In this document: piece after piece, positions 57,789 to 64,000 of the stretch
Layout of the letters: each line of letters begins with the position of its first letter
Numbering within the stretch: position 1 is the first letter of the stretch
From: Haematococcus lacustris
Lineage: Eukaryota; Chlorophyta; Chlorophyceae; Chlamydomonadales; Haematococcaceae
Length of the DNA: 64,000 bases
Reading direction: 5' to 3'
NCBI GenBank assembly: GCA_030144725.1
Contig: JASKMD010000027.1
Location: 239,796-303,795 of the forward strand
Position numbers and translations under genes: made by a program
The notes under the pieces: generated by a model
Database searches by the model: none
Told to the model about the DNA's origin: nothing
Seen by the model: only the letters and a program-made list of their open reading frames with translations

Positions 57789-59755
57789 GTTCAGTGTATT
57801 CAGTGCTAGTGTTCAGTGTGTTCAGTGCTAGGGTTCAGTGTGTTCAGTGCTAGGGTCCAGTGTGTTCAGTGCATGGTTCAGTGTGTTCAGTGCATGGTTC
57901 AGTGCGTTCAGTGCATGGTTCAGAGCGTTCAGTGCATGGTTCAGTGCGTTCAGTGCTAGGGTTCAGTGCGTTCAGTGCATGGTTCAGTGCGTTCAGTGCA
58001 TGGTTCAGTGTATTCAGTGCATGGTTCAGTGCGTTCAGTGCTAGGCTTCAGTGTGTTCAGTGCATGGTTCAGTGTGTTCAGTGCTAGGGTTCACTGTGTT
58101 CGGTGCTAGGGTTCATGGTGTTCAGTGCATGGTTCAGTGTATTCAGTGCATGGTTCAGTGTGTTCAGTGCATGGTTCAGTGTGTTCAGTGCATGGTTCAG
58201 TGCGTTCAGTGCTAGGGTTCAGTGCGTTCAGTGCACGGTTCAGTGTATTCAGTGCATGGTTCAGTGTGTTCAGTGCATGGTTCAGTGTGTTCAGTGCACG
58301 GGTTCAGTGTGTTCAGTGCATGGTTCAGTGTGTTCAGTGCACGGTTCAGTGTATTCAGTGCTAGGGTTCAGTGTGTTCAGTGCATGGTTCAGTGTGTTCA
58401 GTGTAGGTGTTCAGTGTGTTCAGTGCATGGTTCAGTGCGTTCAGTGCATGGTTCAGTGTATTTAGTGCATGGTTCAGTGCGTTCAGTGCATGGTTCAGTG
58501 TGTTCAGTGCTAGGCTTCAGTGTGTTCAGTGCTAGGCTTCAGTGTGTTCAGTGCATGGTTCAGTGCGTTCAGTGCTAGGGTTCAGTGCGTTCAGTGCACG
58601 GTTCAGTGCGTTCAGTGCTAGGGTTCAGTGCGTTCAGTGCATGGTTCAGTGTGTTCAGTGCACGGGTTCAGTGTGTTCAGTGCATGGTTCAGTGTGTTCA
58701 GTGCACGGTTCAGTGTATTCAGTGCTAGGCTTCAGTGTGTTAAGTGCATGGTTCAGTGTGTTCAGTGTAGGTGTTCAGTGTGTTCAGTGCATGGTTCAGT
58801 GCGTTCAGTGCATGGTTCAGTGTATTCAGTGCATGGTTCAGTGCGTTCAGTGCATGGTTCAGTGTGTTCAGTGCTAGGCTTCAGTGTGTTCAGTGCTAGG
58901 CTTCAGTGTGTTCAGTGCACGGGTTCAGTGTATTCAGTGCATGGTTCAGTGTGTTCAGTGCATGGTTCAGTGCGTTCAGTGCTAGGGTTCAGTGCGTTCA
59001 GTGCATGGTTCAGTGTATTCAGTGCACGGGTTCAGTGTGTTCAGTGCTAGGGTTCAGTGTGTTCAGTGCTAGGGTTCAGTGCATCCAGTTTTGATGTTCA
59101 GTGCGCACAGTGCTAGGTTTCAGTGTGTTCAGTGCTAGGGTTCAGTGTGTTCAGTGCATGGTTCAGTGTGTTCAGTGCTGATGTTCAGTGCGTTCAGTGC
59201 AAGGTTCAGTGCATTCTGTGTTGATGTTCAGTGCGTTCAGTGCTAGGTTCAGTGTGTTCTGTGCATGTGTTCAGTGTGTTCAGTGCTAGGGTTCAGTGTG
59301 TTCAGTGTTGATGTTCAGTGCGTTCAGTGCTAGGGTTCAGTGCGTTCAGTGCATGGTTCAGTGTATTCAGTGCACGGTTCAGTGCATTCAGTGCATTGTT
59401 CAGTGTGTTCAGTGCATGGTTCAGTGTGTTCAGTGCTAATGTTCTGTGTGTTCAGTGCTGATGTTCAGTGCATTCAGTGTAGGTGTTCAGTGCATTCAGT
59501 GCACGGTTCAGTGTGTTCAGTGCATGGTTCAGTGTGTTCAGTGCTGGGGTTCACTGTGTTCAGTGCTAGGGTTCATGGTGTTCAGTGCATGGTTCAGTGC
59601 ATTCAGTGCATGCGTTCAGTGTGTTCAGTGCAATTGTTCAGTGCGTTCAGTGCATGTGTCCAGTGTGTTCAGTGCAATGTTCAGTGTTTTCAGTGCTGAT
59701 GTTCAGTGTGTTCAGTGCAAGGATTCAGTGCATTCAGTGCTTGTGTTCAGTGCTT
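57789..59755. repeat. TTCAGTG-core minisatellite, copy 1
   Basis: Heptamer TTCAGTG alternates with short variable spacers: 2 nt (TG, CG or TA, giving 9-mers) and 5-6 nt (CATGG, CACGG, CTAGGG, CTAGGC, giving 12-13-mers). The usual compound unit is about 21 bp. Variability rises toward the right end (GATG, AATG, TAGGTG spacers). Cys-Ser-Val-His-Gly-type frames across it are artefacts. Confidence 0.97.
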
Positions 59756-59915
59756 CTATTTAGCATGCTCTGGCCTAGCATTGTCATGATCATTCAGCAC
59801 AGTGGTCATGATGTCCATTCATACATCAACCGTCCATGCTAGGAAGTAACCTAATGCGTATGCTGAAGTATTGGCTGCATTCATGCAGCTATAATGCTCC
59901 AAGAGCTGGGGGCCT

Positions 59916-61325
59916 TCATGGCTGCTTGCTGAGGCTGTTGTAAGGCGTGAAGTACATGTCCCCTCGACCCTCCCCTGCTGGGAAGAATGCTACCAACAGA
60001 GTGTGCAGCTGCTCGCCATTCACAGCAAACCATTCTGAAGGACCTGCACCTGCCTCCTTCGTCTTGAACTTGTCACGCTTGGGGATCCTGCATGCTTGGG
60101 GCTGCTCCTGCTGGGTGGCAGTAGCCGGTCTCTTTGCCACACGGTTTGAGCGGCGCTGTTGGCTGATTATCCCACCATTGGGGGGGAGGGGAATAAAGGG
60201 GACAGCAGCTGCTGCTGCTGCTGCTGCTGTTTCTGCTGCTGCCTCTGCTTCTGCTGCTGCTGCTGCCTGCGTAGGATGTGTTGCCCGCCGCTTGGCCGCT
60301 GTGTCCTGTGGGGCTGCCCGCTTGCCTGCTGCACGCCCGACCCCTGTTTCCGCTGCTGCAGCAGCCGCTTGAGGCTGTGGGTCGAGGCCCATGCCATGAA
60401 GCAAGTGGGGTATGCCACCCACAGGGAAGAGGGGGTAGAGCCTCGTGATGGCCACACGCAGGAAACGGTCTGGGATGAAGGGATGCTGGAGGCGCACCCA
60501 GAATTGGATGTAGGCAGCATACTTGTTGATGGTCTGGGTACTGGCCTTGTTGAAATACTGAGCCAGCACCCAGCTGTTGTTGCGTTTGTCTGCAAGCTTG
60601 TACGCCACACTGAACATCATCTGCTGCGTGCATTCTGCCCGAGTAAAGTACCATACCCGCCCTGGCTCAACAGGGGGCTGGGCTGGGTCACCAGAGGAGA
60701 ACAGATCTTTGACGTCCTGCTCACACCAGCCACTGGGCTCGCCTCCCAACCCAGCGTTCATCTCCTGCACCATGGTGCAGATCGCCCGGCATACCCACTC
60801 CTCACCACCCGGAACTGGGCACGTCCTCTTGCCCACTCCAACCAGCTGGCAGTTTCCCCCCGGCAGCGGCTGAGGGTCCTTCACACTGGCAGTGACCTTG
60901 CGCGGTGCACCCACCAGTTCACCCCCCACACCCTGTTGCGCTGGGCCGTGCTGCTCCCCCTGCTCCCCCCCCTCACTCTGCTGCGCTGGGCTGGGCTGCT
61001 CCCCCTGCTCACCACCCACACCCTGCTGCGCTTGACTGGGTTGCTCCTCCTGCTCACCCTCCCCACCATGCTGCGCTCTGTATTTGTCAAGGAACCGCTG
61101 AGCCTGGCGGACCACCAACTCACGCTTGCAGGCTGTCAGGGCTACGGTAGCACCTGATGCATGCTTGCCACAGCATCGCTTCATGTACTGCATGGCGCGC
61201 TCCAACCAAAACTCAGCATCACGGAAGCTGCGGCCACGCTGCAGCTCTTGATACAGCAGCCTGCGCCCACAATGAAGCAATGTAATTGGTAGTGGGCCAT
61301 GAATGAAGTGCTGAACCGGAGCCAT
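59916..61325 (-). CDS. Uncharacterised 469-aa protein, copy 1 (possible mobile-element gene)
   Basis: Intronless frame, ATG at 61323-61325, with an in-frame stop 21 nt upstream. The N-terminal 90 residues contain AEFWLERAMQYMKRCCGK and KRELVVRQAQRFLDKYRAQH. A Glu/Gln repeat follows (three rounds of EQGEQPSPAQQ-like sequence). The middle domain has PVPGGEEWVCRAICTMVQEM, GRVWYFTRAECTQQMMFSVA, NNSWVLAQYFNKASTQTINK and PFIPDRFLRVAITRLYPLFP. Then come polyalanine runs, a basic stretch KRAAPQDTAAKRRATH, a nuclear-localisation-like RRSNRVAKRPA, and the C-terminus GDMYFTPYNSLSKQP. I do not recognise the family. The WLERAMQ..K helix faintly recalls the C-terminal ends of large algal DNA transposases (KDZ type), which I hold loosely. 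It is flanked on both sides by the TTCAGTG minisatellite. Confidence 0.65.
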   Translation of the reverse strand: MAPVQHFIHGPLPITLLHCGRRLLYQELQRGRSFRDAEFWLERAMQYMKRCCGKHASGATVALTACKRELVVRQAQRFLDKYRAQHGGEGEQEEQPSQAQQGVGGEQGEQPSPAQQSEGGEQGEQHGPAQQGVGGELVGAPRKVTASVKDPQPLPGGNCQLVGVGKRTCPVPGGEEWVCRAICTMVQEMNAGLGGEPSGWCEQDVKDLFSSGDPAQPPVEPGRVWYFTRAECTQQMMFSVAYKLADKRNNSWVLAQYFNKASTQTINKYAAYIQFWVRLQHPFIPDRFLRVAITRLYPLFPVGGIPHLLHGMGLDPQPQAAAAAAETGVGRAAGKRAAPQDTAAKRRATHPTQAAAAAEAEAAAETAAAAAAAAVPFIPLPPNGGIISQQRRSNRVAKRPATATQQEQPQACRIPKRDKFKTKEAGAGPSEWFAVNGEQLHTLLVAFFPAGEGRGDMYFTPYNSLSKQP

Positions 61326-61345
61326 TGGATGTGGGAGTGCTAGGT

Positions 61346-62599
61346 TTCAGTGCTAGGGTTCAGTGCGTTCAGTGCACGGTTCAGTGCGTTCAGTGCTAGG
61401 GTTCAGTGCGTTCAGTGCATGGTTCAGTGTGTTCAGTGCACGGGTTCAGTGTGTTCAGTGCATGGTTCAGTGTGTTCAGTGCACGGTTCAGTGTATTCAG
61501 TGCTAGGCTTCAGTGTGTTCAGTGCATGGTTCAGTGTGTTCAGTGTAGGTGTTCAGTGTGTTCAGTGCATGGTTCAGTGCGTTCAGTGCTAGGGTTCAGT
61601 GCGTTCAGTGCACGGTTCAGTGCGTTCAGTGCTAGGCTTCAGTGTGTTCAGTGCATGGTTCAGTGCATTCAGTGCTAGGGTTCAGTGTGTTCAGTGCATG
61701 GTTCAGTGCGTTCAGTGCTAGGGTTCAGTGCGTTCAGTGCACGGTTCAGTGCGTTCAGTGCTAGGCTTCAGTGTGTTCAGTGCATGGTTCAGTGCATTCA
61801 GTGCTAGGGTTCAGTGTGTTCAGTGCTGGAATTCAGTGCATTCAGTGTAGGTGTTCAGTGTGTTCAGTGCTAGGTTCAGAGTGTTCAGTGCTAGGTTTCA
61901 GTGTGATCAGTGCTAGGGTTCAGTGCATCCAGTTTTGATGTTCAGTGCGCACAGTGCTAGGTTTCAGTGTGTTCAGTGCTAGGGTTCAGTGTGTTCAGTG
62001 CATGATTCAGTGTGTTCAGTGCTGATGTTCAGTGCGTTCAGTGCAAGGTTCAGTGCATTCTGTGTTGATGTTCAGTGCGTTCAGTGCTAGGTTCAGTGTG
62101 TTCTGTGCATGTGTTTAGTGTGTTCAGTGCTAGGGTTCAGTGTGTTCAGTGTTGATGTTCAGTGCGTTCAGTGCTAGGGTTCAGTGCGTTCAGTGCATGG
62201 TTCAGTGTATTCAGTGCACGGTTCAGTGCATTCAGTGCATTGTTCAGTGTGTTCAGTGCATGGTTCAGTGTGTTCAGTGCTAATGTTCTGTGTGTTCAGT
62301 GCTGATGTTCAGTGCATTCAGTGTAGGTGTTCAGTGCATTCAGTGCACGGTTCAGTGTGTTCAGTGCATGGTTCAGTGTGTTCAGTGCTGGGGTTCACTG
62401 TGTTCAGTGCTAGGGTTCATGGTGTTCAGTGCATGGTTCAGTGCATTCAGTGCATGCGTTCAGTGTGTTCAGTGCAATTGTTCAGTGCGTTCAGTGCATG
62501 TGTCCAGTGTGTTCAGTGCAATGTTCAGTGTTTTCAGTGCTGATGTTCAGTGTGTTCAGTGCAAGGATTCAGTGCATTCAGTGCTTGTGTTCAGTGCTT
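61346..62599. repeat. TTCAGTG-core minisatellite, copy 2
   Basis: Same unit structure as copy 1 but shorter at the left, because the duplication starts inside copy 1. From about 61904 on it is nearly identical to 59060-59755. It begins 21 nt beyond the start codon of gene copy 1. Confidence 0.97.
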
Positions 62600-62759
62600 C
62601 TATTTAGCATGCTCTGGCCTAGCATTGTCATGATCGTTCAGCGCAGTGGTCATGATGTCCATTCATACATCAACCGTCCATGCTAGGAAGTAACCTAATG
62701 CGTATGCTGAAGTATTGGCTGCATTCATGCAGCTATAATGCTCCAAGAGCTGGGGGCCT

Positions 62760-64000
62760 TCATGGCTGCTTGCTGAGGCTGTTGTAAGGCGTGAAGTACA
62801 TGTCCCCTCGACCCTCCCCTGCTGGGAAGAATGCTACCAACAGAGTGTGCAGCTGCTCGCCATTCACAGCAAACCATTTTGAAGGACCTGCACCTGCCTC
62901 CTTCGTCTTGAACTTGTCACGCTTGGGGATCCTGCATGCTTGGGGCTGCTCCTGCTGGGTGGCAGTAGCCGGTCTCTTTGCCACACGGTTTGAGCGGCGC
63001 TGTTGGCTGATTATCCCACCATTGGGGGGGAGGGGAATAGAGGGGACAGCAGCTGCTGCTGCTGCTGCTGCTGTTTCTGCTGCTGCCTCTGCTTCTGCTG
63101 CTGCTGCTGCCTGCGTAGGATGTGTTGCCTGCCGCTTGGCCGCTGTGTCCTGTGGGGCTGCCCGCTTGCCTGCTGCACGCCCGACCCCTGTTTCCGCTGC
63201 TGCAGCAGCCGCTTGAGGCTGTGGGTCGAGGCCCATGCCATGAAGCAAGTGGGGTATGCCACCCACAGGGAAGAGGGGGTAGAGCCTCGTGATGGCCACA
63301 CGCAGGAAACGGTCTGGGATGAAGGGATGCTGGAGGCGCACCCAGAATTGGATGTAGGCAGCATACTTGTTGATGGTCTGGGTACTGGCCTTGTTGAAAT
63401 ACTGAGCCAGCACCCAGCTGTTGTTGCGTTTGTCTGCAAGCTTGTACGCCACACTGAACATCATCTGCTGCGTGCATTCTGCCCGAGTAAAGTACCATAC
63501 CCGCCCTGGCTCAACAGGGGGCTGGGCTGGGTCACCAGAGGAGAACAGATCTTTGACGTCCTGCTCACACCAGCCACTGGGCTCGCCTCCCAACCCAGCG
63601 TTCATCTCCTGTACCATGGTGCAGATCGCCCGGCATACCCACTCCTCACCACCCGGAACTGGGCACGTCCTCTTGCCCACTCCAACCAGCTGGCAGTTTC
63701 CCCCCGGCAGCGGCTGAGGGTCCTTCACACTGGCAGTGACCTTGCGCGGTGCACCCACCAGTTCACCCCCCACACCCTGTTGCGCTGGGCCGTGCTGCTC
63801 CCCCTGCTCCCCCCCCTCACTCTGCTGCGCTGGGCTGGGCTGCTCCCCCTGCTCACCACCCACACCCTGCTGCGCTTGACTGGGTTGCTCCTCCTGCTCA
63901 CCCTCCCCACCATGCTGCGCTCTGTATTTGTCAAGGAACCGCTGAGCCTGGCGGACCACCATCTCACGCTTGCAGGCTGTCAGGGCTACGGTAGCACCTG
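62760..64000 (-). CDS. Uncharacterised protein, copy 2 (5' end beyond window)
   Basis: Same frame and length of alignment as copy 1, no indel, open to the window edge. Compared with copy 1 it has PSKWF for PSEWF, VPSIPLP for VPFIPLP, KRQATH for KRRATH, and REMVV for RELVV (which creates an extra internal Met at 63962), plus one silent change. Four of five coding differences are amino-acid replacements, yet no stop or frameshift has appeared. The real start should be near 64169 if it matches copy 1. Confidence 0.65.
   Translation of the reverse strand, partial: GATVALTACKREMVVRQAQRFLDKYRAQHGGEGEQEEQPSQAQQGVGGEQGEQPSPAQQSEGGEQGEQHGPAQQGVGGELVGAPRKVTASVKDPQPLPGGNCQLVGVGKRTCPVPGGEEWVCRAICTMVQEMNAGLGGEPSGWCEQDVKDLFSSGDPAQPPVEPGRVWYFTRAECTQQMMFSVAYKLADKRNNSWVLAQYFNKASTQTINKYAAYIQFWVRLQHPFIPDRFLRVAITRLYPLFPVGGIPHLLHGMGLDPQPQAAAAAAETGVGRAAGKRAAPQDTAAKRQATHPTQAAAAAEAEAAAETAAAAAAAAVPSIPLPPNGGIISQQRRSNRVAKRPATATQQEQPQACRIPKRDKFKTKEAGAGPSKWFAVNGEQLHTLLVAFFPAGEGRGDMYFTPYNSLSKQP

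Larger units (their letters stand above)
58570..64000. repeat. Tandem duplication of a ~2.8-kb unit (minisatellite + gene)
   Basis: Unit 1 is about 58570-61350 and unit 2 about 61350 to beyond 64000, both in the same direction. Matching landmarks are offset by 2779 bp at the left (GCTAGGGTTCAGTGCG at 58573/61352) and by exactly 2844 bp from the GCATCCAGTTTTGATG landmark (59081/61925) to the end of the window. The only net length change is therefore about 65 bp inside the minisatellite. Single-base differences are few: I count about seven between 59770 and 61157. Confidence 0.95.

Noticed and set aside
57789..59755. CRISPR-like look of regularly spaced TTCAGTG repeats
   Set aside because: The repeats are 7 bp with 2-6 nt spacers drawn from a few recurring variants. 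There are no unique spacers, no palindromic repeat and no cas genes; the genome is eukaryotic.
57838..62607. Short Cys-Ser-Val-His-Gly-Ser repeat proteins
   Set aside because: They are frames through the TTCAGTG minisatellite. Several overlap in different frames and each ends where the spacer length changes.
1..64000. tRNA, rRNA or other structured RNA genes
   Set aside because: I looked for tRNA-type arms with TTCGA loops and for rRNA-like sequence and saw none convincing. A covariance-model scan would settle this.

Overview
The window is nuclear DNA from a GC-rich, intron-dense green alga. The Chlamydomonadales (volvocine-like) are my best guess. The reasons are GT-AG genes with many short exons, a transketolase of chloroplast Calvin-cycle type (715 aa with a transit-like leader), TGTAA motifs downstream of two genes, and very heavy microsatellite and minisatellite load. 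It is not prokaryotic: I see no operons and no CRISPR array, and almost every real gene had to be assembled from spliced exons. One assembly gap (N run) lies at 1484-1983.

Layout. (1) 2120-2380 (-): first two exons of an XRN-type 5'-3' exoribonuclease, cut off by the gap. (2) 4294-10409 (-): RPN6/PSMD11 26S proteasome lid subunit, 9 exons, 413 aa. (3) 10728-11604: candidate inverted-repeat transposable element between RPN6 and eIF5A, which are divergent. (4) 11854-12938 (+): eIF5A, 6 exons, 164 aa. (5) 14199-22947 (-): very large low-complexity protein ending in two CCCH zinc fingers, 6 exons in phase, about 1846 aa. (6) 23501-33595 (+): YebC/TACO1-family gene, 9 exons, whose second intron holds a 5.7-kb hexamer satellite; it carries an apparent 1-nt frameshift. 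(7) 34181-40128 (-): chloroplast transketolase, 11 exons. (8) 40740-42540 (+): two-RRM RNA-binding protein, 8 exons, 334 aa. (9) about 44.0-45.7 kb (-): decayed Ty1/copia retrotransposon. (10) 46014-52551: 6.5-kb pentanucleotide satellite (GCCCC, with ACCAG variants, changing to GACCA). (11) 53162-56598 (+): Gln-rich, acidic and RG-rich putative nuclear protein of unknown family. (12) 57789-64000: minisatellite (TTCAGTG core) plus an unrecognised 469-aa gene, tandemly duplicated as a unit of about 2.8 kb; the second copy runs off the window.

The genes are unrelated housekeeping functions: protein turnover, translation, organelle translation, carbon fixation and RNA binding. They do not form a pathway. 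What links the window is repeat behaviour. In RPN6, the CCCH gene and the TACO1 gene, the largest arrays lie in introns, their pyrimidine-rich strand is the sense strand, and they end within 0 to about 40 nt of the 3' splice site. The most unusual unit is the duplicated minisatellite-plus-gene block at the right end. The very long open frames through the repeat arrays are artefacts of repeat periodicity.
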